From an uncultured Bacteroidota bacterium (GTDB taxonomy: Bacteria > Bacteroidota > Bacteroidia > Bacteroidales > P3), in NCBI GenBank assembly GCA_902791695.1, contig CADAWR010000008.1, positions 18,709 to 82,708 on the forward strand: a stretch of 64,000 nucleotides of DNA, read 5' to 3'. Within the stretch, counting starts at the first letter, position 1. Each line of letters starts with the position of its first letter. Positions 8,467 through 16,878 of the stretch are shown piece after piece. The position numbers were made by a program, and so were the translations under genes. The notes under the pieces were generated by a model. That model saw nothing but the letters and a program-made list of their open reading frames with translations, did not search any database and had not been told where the DNA came from.

Positions 8467-10343
8467 AAAAGTCTGTTTTATTCTACAAAGAATTGACTCT
8501 AGCTGAAGTTGGCAAAACTGGAACTCATGAAACCTACATTCGTTTGCCAAATAACTTTGATTACGAAGCATTCTTTGGTAATAAAGCCATAGAAAATGGC
8601 CCCGTTTTAGAAGTTAACTTTACTGCAGTTGACACAACAAATTCTATTGAAGAATCTGTTAACCTTAGATTTGTGTACTTCAAAAACTCTAATCAAGAAA
8701 AACGGATACCAAGCTTGGGCGAACTTTTTAGATGTCATAACGTCCAAGAAGGAGATATTGTGTGTATTGAGAGCCAGGAAAACAATATACAAAAGTCTTT
8801 CTGTATTCATTTTTACAAAAAAGGAGAAATAACAATTAACCCATCTTCGGTTTTCTTTATGAGAACCAGAGAAGAATCTATCGCAGAACCAGAAAGGTTC
8901 TTCACATCCCAACTACTCCAGCAAATCTACTACGGTGCTCCTGGTACGGGCAAATCCTTCGAGATAAACCGTCTTACCAAGGACAAAGAGGTCATTCGCA
9001 CCACCTTTCACCCGGACAGCGACTACTCCACCTTCGTGGGTGCCTATAAGCCCACATCCATCGAAATTCCCGTCAGAGACGTTACCGGAAAGGTAATCGT
9101 CGAAAACGGCAAGCAGGTCACCGAGAACCGCATCGTATATGAGTTTGTGGAACAAGCTTTCCTGCAAGCTTACACCAACGCCTGGAAAGCTTACGCCGAA
9201 ACTCCAGCCGGCGAGATGGCCAAAGAGCAATACCTCGTCATCGAGGAAATCAATCGCGGCAACTGCGCCCAGATCTTTGGCGACCTCTTCCAGCTGCTCG
9301 ACCGCAACCGCTACGGTTTCTCCGACTACCCCATCACCGCCGACAAAGATATGAAGAAGCAGCTGGCGAAGGCCTTTAAGGACCTGTCCATCGCCGACGC
9401 CGACCGCATAAATAGCATCTATGACAAGGATATCGTAAGCAAGGTGCTGAACGGCGATGTGCTGCTGCTGCCCGACAACCTCTACATCTGGGCGACGATG
9501 AACACCAGCGACCAGAGCCTCTTCCCGATAGACAGCGCCTTCAAACGCCGCTGGGATTGGAAATATATGCCCATCTGCGAAGGGAAAGAAAACGGGATGT
9601 CTTTAGGATGGAAAATAAAGACCAAGACAAACAGCTACGACTGGTGGCAGTTTGTTGAGAAAATCAACGCCGAGATTGGAGAACAAACCAAGTCGGAAGA
9701 CAAGAAACTGGGTTATTTCTTCTGCAAAGCCGACAATGGTGAAATCTCGGCAGAGACCTTCGTCTCGAAGGTGGTGTTCTACCTGTGGAACGACGTTTTC
9801 AAAGACCAAGCCTTCGCCAGCGACATATTCCAAGACGGCGAGGAAGAGCTGACCTTTGCTAAGTTCTACGATGTCGATGCCAACGGGAGAGCAGTTGTCC
9901 GCGACGACAAAGTAGAACTGTTCCTGCAAAACTTAGGACTGGCTGCTGTTGATATCAACAAAGAAAATGATGTTGTTGACACGGAAAAACTCGAAGAATC
10001 GGTTCTTTCAAACAATGAAAAAAACTATTTAAAGGAAGTTCAATTCCCGGATGGACAGATTTTCGACACAAGGATTAACACTTTCGATGCATACAGCAAG
10101 GCAATAGAAAAAATCGGGATAGAAAGAGTTGTAACCGTATTGGATCGATTAAAATATGTCCGTTTAGGCAGGCCGCTCATATCTAAGGAGAAGTATCCGG
10201 AGTTAGACAACAACAAAGGTTATTCGTACTATCAAATAGGCGATTACTATTTAGTTAGAGGAGCCAAAACATATACATATGTAAGAATCCTCGAGGATTT
10301 GAACGAAATGCTTAATGTGGGAATGACCATTGTAAATGTATAA
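8463..10343 (+). CDS. LlaJI-type restriction subunit R1, McrB-like AAA+ GTPase
   Basis: 626 residues. Residues 1-150 form a small domain with LTLAEVGKTGTHETYIRLP, plausibly the B3/EcoRII-N-like DNA-reading domain known for LlaJI.R1 proteins (inference from pattern). The AAA+ motor follows: Walker A GAPGTGKS (158-165), Walker B LVIEEINRGN (258-267), the McrB signature MNTSDQS (346-352) and paired arginines 362-363. The motor is expected to hydrolyse GTP and drive DNA cleavage together with R2. Composition changes sharply: sampled lines are 32-37% GC up to about 8,900 and 50-58% GC through the ATPase core, so the gene is a mosaic. Confidence 0.88.
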   Translation: MKKSVLFYKELTLAEVGKTGTHETYIRLPNNFDYEAFFGNKAIENGPVLEVNFTAVDTTNSIEESVNLRFVYFKNSNQEKRIPSLGELFRCHNVQEGDIVCIESQENNIQKSFCIHFYKKGEITINPSSVFFMRTREESIAEPERFFTSQLLQQIYYGAPGTGKSFEINRLTKDKEVIRTTFHPDSDYSTFVGAYKPTSIEIPVRDVTGKVIVENGKQVTENRIVYEFVEQAFLQAYTNAWKAYAETPAGEMAKEQYLVIEEINRGNCAQIFGDLFQLLDRNRYGFSDYPITADKDMKKQLAKAFKDLSIADADRINSIYDKDIVSKVLNGDVLLLPDNLYIWATMNTSDQSLFPIDSAFKRRWDWKYMPICEGKENGMSLGWKIKTKTNSYDWWQFVEKINAEIGEQTKSEDKKLGYFFCKADNGEISAETFVSKVVFYLWNDVFKDQAFASDIFQDGEEELTFAKFYDVDANGRAVVRDDKVELFLQNLGLAAVDINKENDVVDTEKLEESVLSNNEKNYLKEVQFPDGQIFDTRINTFDAYSKAIEKIGIERVVTVLDRLKYVRLGRPLISKEKYPELDNNKGYSYYQIGDYYLVRGAKTYTYVRILEDLNEMLNVGMTIVNV

Positions 10344-10346
10344 CCA

Positions 10347-12482
10347 ATGCGCATCCTGATAGAAGAATACAGATACAGGGCTGACGATGTCAGGCAAACC
10401 ATATACGGTATTGATGCTTTGGAAGACATCGAAGGCTACGTCTCGGTGAATTATGTTGGATATTATTTCAACAGTCACCCCGACGTATACGATTGTGTCT
10501 TTATTCTTCCCAAGGTGCTGCTGGAGGTGAAAGAGGGGCAAGAATTGGTGTTTGGCCAATACCGTCCGGAAGACATCATCTGCGTCAACGAGGAATCGCC
10601 TCTGACCGATGTGCAGAAGAATTTCATCTACGACTTCTCGGTGTGGATCTATCGTGCCGTAGTGGTATTCTATAACGACAAGCGAAACGATACCTCGATA
10701 GTGTATCACCGCAAGATGGCACAGGTGAACAAAGGGCGGCGTCAGCGGAACAACACCTTCCTGGATATCCTGCTGTCGCTGATTCAGTTCAACGAGGACA
10801 ACCAGCAATTCTTCCTGTTCATCATCAAGAATATGCACTCGGGGTTCAACAAGATAAACTGGACGCGTACCATAGCTCGCACCGACGCTGTGATACAAGA
10901 CAACAATGCCATCTATGTGAACCCCGTGAATAAGAAGCGGCAAATCAATTTCGACGAGGAGCTGCTGGTCATATTCTTCTCTATACTGAACTATATCAAC
11001 GAGCATTACGGGTTCCCGGTAAAAATCAACTGCAACTATGAGTTGATTACAGGGCGAAAATTCCAGAACTACCTGGACGGATACGGGAAAACCCGTCTGC
11101 AGCAAATCAAGTACAAATACTTCTCGGACAAAGCCATCCAATTGTGGCAGCTGTGCTTCGCTTTCTTCAACAGAGCCAAGAATGTGGCTCTGGATTTGGG
11201 GCAAAAGGACTATCTGCTGGTAAAGAACTTCAACATTGTATTCGAAGCCATTATCGATGAACTGATAGGAGAAACAGGAGAGGTGCCTGCCGGATTGAAG
11301 AAGCAGGAGGATGGCAAGATGGTCGACCATATCTACACTTATCAAGGGCTGACCACCCACGAGAAAGACAAACCCATATACTACATCGGCGACTCTAAGT
11401 ATTACAAACGGAACCATCCCATAGGACGCGAGTCGGTGGCCAAGCAGTTCACTTATGCCCGCAACGTGATTCAATGGAATCTGAACCTGTTTATGAGGGG
11501 CGACGAGAACGACGAAGACTGGAAGAAGGATTGGAACCAATTCAGAGAGGTGCCGAAGTTGCGCGACGATGTGACGGAGGGATACAATATCATCCCTAAT
11601 TTCTTCATCAGCGCCACGATGGAGGAAGACTTGAGCTATCGCGACACCATCCGGCTGACGGAGAAAAAGAACAAATACTTCACCTCCGACCAGTTCAGCA
11701 ACCGATTGTTCGACAGAGATACGCTGTTGGTATGTCACTATGACGTCAACTTCTTGTTTGTGGTGTCGCTCTATGCATTGAACAACAAGTTCAAGAAAGC
11801 CTGTTGGAAGAAGAGGGTAAGAGGTATTTTCCGCGAAGAGATACAGAAGATGCTTCAGACAAACTACCAATTCTATGCGATGAGAGCCCTCCCGAATGAA
11901 GACGGGAAACACTACATAAAGACCCACTTCCAAGAAGTGTTGGGTAAGATGTACACACCATACGCTGACACCAACTACTACTCGTTGGCTTTGGACAAGC
12001 AAGACGAAGAAAACAATGAGAAACTGTTGGAAGAACTCCGCAAGCATTTCTATGTAGTAGATTGTACTTTGGGTGAGAATCCGCGAGAGGTGATAGAACG
12101 TGCAATCGTGGAAACGCCAGCTCTCATCAAAGAGAAGCCAGAAGAAAAGAATATCCTTACGGGTTTGGTGCGTCGTACAGACAGCAACTTCAAACAGTTT
12201 GTAGATCACGAAGCCAAATCGTATGTGATGGAGCGTATACCTGCTGTGAATTTGATGGATATTCGTTACTTCCTGCCGATGGTGGCGGGTGGTATCGATG
12301 GCTATTATGAGGTCGTGAGGATTGGTTTCACAACCGTCGAAGGGAATCCTGCATTGAGGTTGCGTTTGGGACGTTATATACCTATTGGTGAATCGGTGGT
12401 GGATATTTACCGTTCCAAGATGCAACCCGGTGAGCTGATATCGTTCGAGTATACGATGAAGATGTATAACGGGGAGGTTTAA
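10347..12482 (+). CDS. LlaJI-type restriction subunit R2, McrC-like nuclease
   Basis: 711 residues, starting 3 nt after the R1 stop. The middle part matches the LlaJI restriction endonuclease family: INWTRTIART (170-179), FNIVFEAIIDELIG (295-308), then the PD-(D/E)xK site with D327 and GDSKYY (D349, K351). The C-terminal 150 residues have a compact beta-rich look (YYEVVRIGFTTVEG, LRLRLGRYIP). It should be the nuclease partner recruited by R1. With M1 and M2 this completes a four-gene LlaJI-like system. The opposite strand is open for 2.2 kb, which I regard as a codon-bias shadow. Confidence 0.85.
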   Translation: MRILIEEYRYRADDVRQTIYGIDALEDIEGYVSVNYVGYYFNSHPDVYDCVFILPKVLLEVKEGQELVFGQYRPEDIICVNEESPLTDVQKNFIYDFSVWIYRAVVVFYNDKRNDTSIVYHRKMAQVNKGRRQRNNTFLDILLSLIQFNEDNQQFFLFIIKNMHSGFNKINWTRTIARTDAVIQDNNAIYVNPVNKKRQINFDEELLVIFFSILNYINEHYGFPVKINCNYELITGRKFQNYLDGYGKTRLQQIKYKYFSDKAIQLWQLCFAFFNRAKNVALDLGQKDYLLVKNFNIVFEAIIDELIGETGEVPAGLKKQEDGKMVDHIYTYQGLTTHEKDKPIYYIGDSKYYKRNHPIGRESVAKQFTYARNVIQWNLNLFMRGDENDEDWKKDWNQFREVPKLRDDVTEGYNIIPNFFISATMEEDLSYRDTIRLTEKKNKYFTSDQFSNRLFDRDTLLVCHYDVNFLFVVSLYALNNKFKKACWKKRVRGIFREEIQKMLQTNYQFYAMRALPNEDGKHYIKTHFQEVLGKMYTPYADTNYYSLALDKQDEENNEKLLEELRKHFYVVDCTLGENPREVIERAIVETPALIKEKPEEKNILTGLVRRTDSNFKQFVDHEAKSYVMERIPAVNLMDIRYFLPMVAGGIDGYYEVVRIGFTTVEGNPALRLRLGRYIPIGESVVDIYRSKMQPGELISFEYTMKMYNGEV

Positions 12483-12487
12483 ACCCG

Positions 12488-12700
12488 ATGACCGACACGA
12501 TGACAGCGGAGCAGCGGCATAGATGCATGTCGCATATCAAGGGTTTGGGGACGAAGCCGGAGCAGAAGGTGCGGCGGTGGCTGTGGAGTCATGGGTATCG
12601 GTATCGGTTGAACGTGAAGAGTGTGCCGGGGAAGCCGGACATCGTGATGCGGCCGTACAGGACGGCGATAATCGTCAATGGGTGCTTCTATATTCTCTAG
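12488..12700 (+). pseudogene. Truncated vsr (5' remnant)
   Basis: Encodes 70 residues. The first 67 match the intact Vsr at 13826 (17 base differences in 201, of which only 4 fall in the first 123), then it breaks into a stop right after NGCFYIL. Asp51 is kept but the histidine ligands are lost, so it cannot be active. It starts 5 nt after the R2 stop, the natural place for a vsr in this operon. The RhuM gene begins 83 nt later. Confidence 0.88.
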
Positions 12701-12736
12701 CGAGAACGGAGGAACAGGATGGGAAGGAGAATTTTA

Positions 12737-12768
12737 TTTGCACAGACAAAGAAAAAGTCATATCTTTG
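12737..12768 (+). promoter_or_regulatory. Promoter of the RhuM gene
   Basis: TTTG at 12737-12740, a 20-nt spacer, TATCTTTG at 12761-12768: a full Bacteroidetes consensus, 16 nt before the RhuM start codon. It gives RhuM and the intact vsr transcription independent of the restriction operon. Confidence 0.75.
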
Positions 12769-12783
12769 CAAAAAAATAAAACG

Positions 12784-13821
12784 ATGCAGAAGAAATCCAA
12801 ACACGAAATAACCATCCGCAGCGCAGCTGCGGAATATCTTACTTTTGTCAGCACTGTCGGAGACCAACCTGGGAGCGTGGAACTGCGTTATGAGGATGAG
12901 AATATCTGGCTGACACAGCGACTGATGGCGGAGCTGTATGGTGTTGATGTCAGGACTATCAACTATCATATCAAGAAGATTTTGGGAGACCATGAACTGG
13001 ATGAGAATTCAGTTATCCGAAAATATTGGATAACTGCATCCGATGGTAAAACATACAATACCAATCACTATAGCCTTCAGATGATTGTCGCTGTGGGGTT
13101 CAAGGTGAACAATGAACGAGCGGTTCAGTTCCGCAAGTGGGCCAACGCCATAGTGAAGGATTATACCATACAGGGTTGGGTGATGGACGACGAGCGTCTG
13201 AAGAAAGGCGGTACCATTCTTACCAAGGACTACTTCGAGAAACAGTTGGAAAAGGTCCGCGAGATACGTCTTTCAGAACGCCGTTTCTACCAGAAAATCA
13301 CGGATATCTACGCCACCAGTATCGACTACGACCCCACCGCCACCTCCACTAAACGTTTCTTTGCCGCCGTGCAGAACAAACTGCACTACTCTGTCCACCA
13401 GCATACTGCTGCGGAGCTTATCTACGAACGCGCCGATGCCAACAAAGAACACATGGGACTGACCTCGTGGGAGGGTGCTCCTGAAGGCAAGATACATAAA
13501 TACGATGTCTCTGTCGCCAAGAACTACCTGACGGAAAATGAACTGCAGCAGTTGTCGCGTATTGTGTCGGCATACCTCGACTTGGCTGAGATGCAGGCCA
13601 TACGTCACATTCCTATGACTATGGAAGACTGGGAGGAACGCCTAAACGGATTCCTGACGCTGTGGGATAAGGATATCCTAAAAGATGCAGGAAGGATTTC
13701 CGCAGAACTAGCCAAGGCTCATGCCGAGAGTGAGTTTGAGAAATTCCGCATCGTACAAGACCAACTTTACCAAAGCGACTTCGACCGCTTCCTCCAACTT
13801 GAACAATCCGTGAAGGAATAA
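12784..13821 (+). CDS. RhuM family protein
   Basis: 345 residues; the ATG at 12784 is chosen because a longer in-frame extension runs through the broken vsr and the promoter. The protein has the RhuM hallmarks: VELRYEDENIWLTQRLMAELYGVDVRTINYHIKKI (a winged-helix-like DNA-binding segment, residues ~38-72), then VGFKVNNERAVQFRKWA and FFAAVQNKLHYSVHQHTAAELIYERA. RhuM-like proteins occur on pathogenicity and mobile islands and beside restriction systems; their biochemical function is unknown. The gene lies between a broken and an intact vsr, so it looks like an inserted cassette. Confidence 0.85.
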   Translation: MQKKSKHEITIRSAAAEYLTFVSTVGDQPGSVELRYEDENIWLTQRLMAELYGVDVRTINYHIKKILGDHELDENSVIRKYWITASDGKTYNTNHYSLQMIVAVGFKVNNERAVQFRKWANAIVKDYTIQGWVMDDERLKKGGTILTKDYFEKQLEKVREIRLSERRFYQKITDIYATSIDYDPTATSTKRFFAAVQNKLHYSVHQHTAAELIYERADANKEHMGLTSWEGAPEGKIHKYDVSVAKNYLTENELQQLSRIVSAYLDLAEMQAIRHIPMTMEDWEERLNGFLTLWDKDILKDAGRISAELAKAHAESEFEKFRIVQDQLYQSDFDRFLQLEQSVKE

Positions 13822-13825
13822 CACT

Positions 13826-14371
13826 ATGACCGACACGATGACACCGGAGCAGCGGCATAGGTGCATGTCGCATATCAAGGGTTCGGGGACGAAGCCGGAG
13901 CTGAAGGTGCGGCGGTGGCTGTGGAGTCATGGGTATCGGTATCGGTTGAATGTCAAAAGTGTGCCCGGGAAGCCGGACATCGTGCTGCGGACCTATAGGA
14001 CGGCGATATTCGTGAACGGTTGTTTCTGGCATGGACACGGGGTGGCGGAGCCACCAATTCAAGATTCAGGATTCAAGGTTCAAAGTTCAAAGTGCTGCAA
14101 GATTCCGACGACGAACAGGGAGTTCTGGGTCAACAAAATCCGTCGCAACCAGGAGCGCGACCGAGAGAACTACCGCGTGCTGCAGGAGAACGGATGGCAG
14201 GTGATCGTGGTGTGGGAATGTCAGCTGACGCCTAAGAGGCTGGAGCACACGATGCGAGAGGTGGAGCTGCTGCTGAACGAGAAGATGCTGTCGCTCTACC
14301 GTCACAAACCGATCCCTTACGCTACAGAAGAAGAGGCGTGCCAGCTGCCTATGGCCGCCGAGGGTAGATAA
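13826..14371 (+). CDS. vsr: Very short patch repair endonuclease Vsr
   Basis: 181 residues. Vsr nicks next to T:G mismatches made by deamination of 5-methylcytosine, so it is the expected companion of two C5 methyltransferases. MSHIKGSGTKPELKVRRWLW, PGKPDIV with metal ligand Asp51, and GCFWHGH with Cys66, His69 and His71 line up with E. coli numbering; position 64, His in E. coli, is Asn here. About 15-18 residues (roughly 73-90) are inserted between His71 and the next cysteines, encoded by a hairpin and TTCAA-type repeats. Then TNREFWVNKI and VVWECQL follow the family pattern. Whether the inserted protein still works is unknown. Confidence 0.85.
   Translation: MTDTMTPEQRHRCMSHIKGSGTKPELKVRRWLWSHGYRYRLNVKSVPGKPDIVLRTYRTAIFVNGCFWHGHGVAEPPIQDSGFKVQSSKCCKIPTTNREFWVNKIRRNQERDRENYRVLQENGWQVIVVWECQLTPKRLEHTMREVELLLNEKMLSLYRHKPIPYATEEEACQLPMAAEGR
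14041..14092. repeat. Hairpin plus TTCAA-type repeat inside vsr
   Basis: GGTGGC-GGA-GCCACC (14041-14055) is a perfect hairpin, followed directly by a run of near-repeats of ATTCAAG / GTTCAAAG up to 14092. The whole stretch is in frame with vsr and adds residues between two metal-ligand positions. It looks like intergenic repeat material that entered a gene. Confidence 0.6.
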
Positions 14372-14394
14372 GTACTAGAACAATCAAAAAAACT

Positions 14395-14426
14395 TTTGGC
14401 CGTTTCGGTGAAAAGTTGTATCTTTG
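14395..14426 (+). promoter_or_regulatory. Promoter of the 14457 membrane protein gene
   Basis: TTTG at 14395-14398, a 20-nt spacer, TATCTTTG at 14419-14426. It fixes the start of the next gene at 14457, since an upstream start at 14424 would lie inside the promoter. Confidence 0.75.
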
Positions 14427-14456
14427 CAGTCGGAAGAAACAAAAACAGCTATATAT

Positions 14457-15152
14457 ATGCAAGACGAAATGAATGAAAGGAAGAAAAGTGGGGTGCTGAG
14501 GGTTATCCTCTGGCTTGTTATTGTGGGCCTTGTGGTTGCACTGCTCTGGAAGACGGGTTTGATACGCTGGGAGGACTCGCACGGCACGGAGAATGAGTAT
14601 GCCTTTGACGTCGAAGAGCCACTGCAGGAGGAGTCGGATGGTGTCATAATGGTGCCCGAGAGTGAATGGCGAGCGATCAAGAATGAGGTGCGACAGCTAC
14701 GTCAGGAGATGAATCAGATGAAGTCAGGCGACAAGCCTGCGGCCTCACAGGAATCACGCGAGAAGGTGGCCTCAGAGCCGCGCGAGACGTCGTCGGCACA
14801 GGTCAAAGCGGGGAGCGCGACCGCTGCGAACAGCCCCAACGCCGTCATGCTGGCGAAATACAGTCACGACTGGTTAAATTCGGATGCTATTGTGGCCTTG
14901 AAGAACAACACCGACAAGACCGTCACCCAGGTCACGGGTCGCATGATATACTATGACATGAACGGCAATATGCTGGATTATCAGGATTTCACCAAGGCGG
15001 TGACAATAGAGCCGGGGTTGGTGAAGAGCTTCCAACTGAAGGGCTATGGACATGACGAGGATTATGCGTACTATAAGAGTGAGGTAGTGCCGACTAATCC
15101 CGGCCGCAAGTATAAGGTGAAGTTCGAGCTGAAGTCGTACAGAACGAAATAA
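14457..15152 (+). CDS. Single-pass membrane protein, FxLYD-like C-terminal domain
   Basis: 231 residues, function unknown. A short basic N-terminus is followed by one membrane helix ([16 protein letters not shown]), an acidic stretch, a short coiled coil ([18 protein letters not shown]) and a low-complexity Ser/Ala/Glu linker. The last ~95 residues ([26 protein letters not shown]... and ...VKFELKSY) read like an extracytoplasmic beta-sandwich of the FxLYD type. It has its own promoter, and the next two small genes follow within 3 nt or overlap, so they probably form an operon. Confidence 0.6.
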   Translation: MQDEMNERKKSGVLRVILWLVIVGLVVALLWKTGLIRWEDSHGTENEYAFDVEEPLQEESDGVIMVPESEWRAIKNEVRQLRQEMNQMKSGDKPAASQESREKVASEPRETSSAQVKAGSATAANSPNAVMLAKYSHDWLNSDAIVALKNNTDKTVTQVTGRMIYYDMNGNMLDYQDFTKAVTIEPGLVKSFQLKGYGHDEDYAYYKSEVVPTNPGRKYKVKFELKSYRTK

Positions 15153-15155
15153 CTG

Positions 15156-15389
15156 ATGATGATGCATATTGTTGAAATAGTGGTCGACCCGCTGGTGTGG
15201 CAAGTGCCATTGGGAATACTGACGGTTGCGGCGGTATTGTTCTTCGTCTATTGGGTTTATATAGGCATCACCCGCCGGATGGCGAAGCGGCGGCACCGCG
15301 ACCCACTTGGGTGGATACTGCTGTCGCTGCTCGTCTCGCCGTTGCTGACGTGGATAATACTGCTCATCGCCGGTGACTCGAAGAGGTGA
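15156..15389 (+). CDS. Small two-helix membrane protein
   Basis: 77 residues with two hydrophobic helices (VPLGILTVAAVLFFVYWVYIG and GWILLSLLVSPLLTWIILLIAG) separated by the basic loop TRRMAKRRHRD. No family recognised. It lies 3 nt after the preceding gene and overlaps the next start by 4 nt, so it is likely translated from the same transcript. Confidence 0.6.
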   Translation: MMMHIVEIVVDPLVWQVPLGILTVAAVLFFVYWVYIGITRRMAKRRHRDPLGWILLSLLVSPLLTWIILLIAGDSKR

Positions 15390-15724
15390 AGCCCATCACG
15401 ATACATACCAGATGCTTTCCAGCTAAGGGGTTTCATGCCATCACGCTGTTCCCCGTGGTCTTCTATAGGGACGTGCGTCTGACGCCGCGGGAGGTGAGGC
15501 ACGAGACGGTGCACCTGTGGCAGCAGGCCACGCTGCTGGTGGTGCCGTTCTATGTGCTGTATGTGCTGTTCTGGGTTGTGGGGTTGCTGCGGTACAGGGA
15601 TGCCAATAGAGCTTACCGCGAAATACCGTTCGAGCGGTCGGCCTACATGCTGGAACAGCGTGAGGGGCTCACGTGGAAGGCTATGGCCTTCGGCTGGGTG
15701 AGGTGCCTTGCCGGCGATAGATGA
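15386..15724 (+). CDS. Small membrane protein with HETVH zinc-metallopeptidase-like motif
   Basis: 112 residues with a GTG start overlapping the previous stop (GTGA). After a beta-like N-terminus comes LTPREVRHETVHLWQQ, containing HExxH (HETVH), then a hydrophobic helix (LLVVPFYVLYVLFWVVGLL) and NRAYREIPFERSAYMLEQ, where the glutamates could supply a third ligand. The pattern resembles very small membrane-linked metallopeptidases, but no characterised family is certain. It closes the three-gene group starting at 14457. Confidence 0.55.
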   Translation: MKPITIHTRCFPAKGFHAITLFPVVFYRDVRLTPREVRHETVHLWQQATLLVVPFYVLYVLFWVVGLLRYRDANRAYREIPFERSAYMLEQREGLTWKAMAFGWVRCLAGDR

Positions 15725-15734
15725 AGCGACGGCT

Positions 15735-16190
15735 TTATTCGTCGCCTTTGCCGAATAATTTCTTTATGAAAGGCTCAATGCTCTTGAGGCCCCAGTTGAT
15801 GAGGATGATGACGCAGACAGCGATGCCGGCTTCGCGCCAGAGGCCGTAGCCGCAGATGCATCCCACGGCGGCGGAGCACCAGATGGTGGCAGCTGACGAG
15901 AGGCCGTGGATGGTCAATCCGTCTTTCATGATTACACCGGCGCCGAGGAATCCGATGCCAGTCACCACTTGCGACAGCACGCGCAAATTATCGTTGTTAA
16001 CAGGGCCGCCACTGGCTATGGCGTGCATGATGACGCTCTCGCTAAGTAAGATGAACAGACAGGCTCCGACGGCGACGAGCGAATTGGTGGTCAGGCCGGC
16101 CTGACGCTGTTTGAGTTCACGCTGGGTGCCGATGATGATGCCGGCGAGAAGGGCGCAGGCGAGACGGAAGACGAAGACTTTTATTGGCAT
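15735..16190 (-). CDS. MgtC/SapB family inner membrane protein
   Basis: 151 residues, about four membrane helices. LAGIIIGTQRELKQRQAGLTTNSLVAVGACLF and GIGFLGAGVIMKDGLTIHGLSSAATIWCSAAVG are the signature segments of the MgtC/SapB family, associated with growth in low magnesium. The short C-terminal cytoplasmic domain found in MgtC proper is missing, as is normal for the small SapB-type members. It converges with the gene ending at 15724 and lies 16 nt downstream of rsmI. Confidence 0.9.
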   Translation of the reverse strand: MPIKVFVFRLACALLAGIIIGTQRELKQRQAGLTTNSLVAVGACLFILLSESVIMHAIASGGPVNNDNLRVLSQVVTGIGFLGAGVIMKDGLTIHGLSSAATIWCSAAVGCICGYGLWREAGIAVCVIILINWGLKSIEPFIKKLFGKGDE

Positions 16191-16206
16191 GACTTTGAGT
16201 TAGAAG

Positions 16207-16878
16207 TTATTGGTTGCCGGTGAGGATGACGACGATTTCGCCTTTGACTTCTTTTGCTTTGAAGTGGGCGAGCACTTCTGCTATGGTGCCGCGAGCTGTC
16301 TCGGCGTGAAGTTTGCTGATTTCGCGGCTGACGCTGACCTGACGTTCTGCACCGAGCACTTCCTGCAGCTCCTCCAGCAGCTTTACGAGGCGGTAGGGGC
16401 TCTCGTAGATAATCATGGTGCGCTGCTCGTCGGCGAGGGCTTTGATGGCCGTCTGGCGCCCTTTCTTGTGGGGCAGGAAGCCGAGGAAGACGAAACGGTC
16501 GCACGGCAGGCCGCTGTCGATGAGTGCTGGTACGAAGGCTGTGGCGCCGGGCAGACACTCCACCTCGATGCCCTCCTTCACCGCTTCTCGCACCAGCAGG
16601 AATCCCGGGTCGCTGATGCCGGGGGTGCCGGCGTCGGTGATGACGGCGATAGTGGTGCCTGCCTTCAGGCGCTCGACGAGGCCCGCCACCGTCTGGTGCT
16701 CGTTGAAGATGTGGTAGCTCTGCAGCGGAGTATCGATGCCGTAGTGCTGCATCAGCACGCGACTGGTGCGGGTGTCTTCGGCCAGTATGAGGTCGACAGA
16801 GCGGAGAACCTCGACTCCACGATAGGTCATGTCGCCGAGGTTCCCTACAGGTGTCGGTACTAAGTACAATTTAGACAT
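16207..16878 (-). CDS. rsmI: 16S rRNA (cytidine-1402-2'-O)-methyltransferase RsmI
   Basis: 223 residues, a SAM-dependent tetrapyrrole-methylase-fold enzyme. Signatures: LYLVPTPVGNLGDMTYRGVEVL (4-25), LAEDTRTSRVLMQHYGI, VITDAGTPGISDPGF and FLGFLPHKKGRQTAI. The C-terminus is short compared with E. coli RsmI, as is common in the phylum. The start codon overlaps the yebC stop by one base (TAATG on the minus strand), showing coupling with the upstream gene. Confidence 0.95.
   Translation of the reverse strand: MSKLYLVPTPVGNLGDMTYRGVEVLRSVDLILAEDTRTSRVLMQHYGIDTPLQSYHIFNEHQTVAGLVERLKAGTTIAVITDAGTPGISDPGFLLVREAVKEGIEVECLPGATAFVPALIDSGLPCDRFVFLGFLPHKKGRQTAIKALADEQRTMIIYESPYRLVKLLEELQEVLGAERQVSVSREISKLHAETARGTIAEVLAHFKAKEVKGEIVVILTGNQ

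Noticed and set aside
10251-12425. A 724-codon open frame on the minus strand, antisense to R2
   Set aside because: It mirrors the R2 codons, has no promoter or recognisable domain, and R2 itself matches a known family.
12523-12783. Longer N-terminus for the RhuM protein
   Set aside because: It runs through the broken vsr in another frame and through the RhuM promoter.
16210-16863. Frames antisense to rsmI and yebC as genes
   Set aside because: The minus strand encodes well-known conserved proteins across the same stretch.
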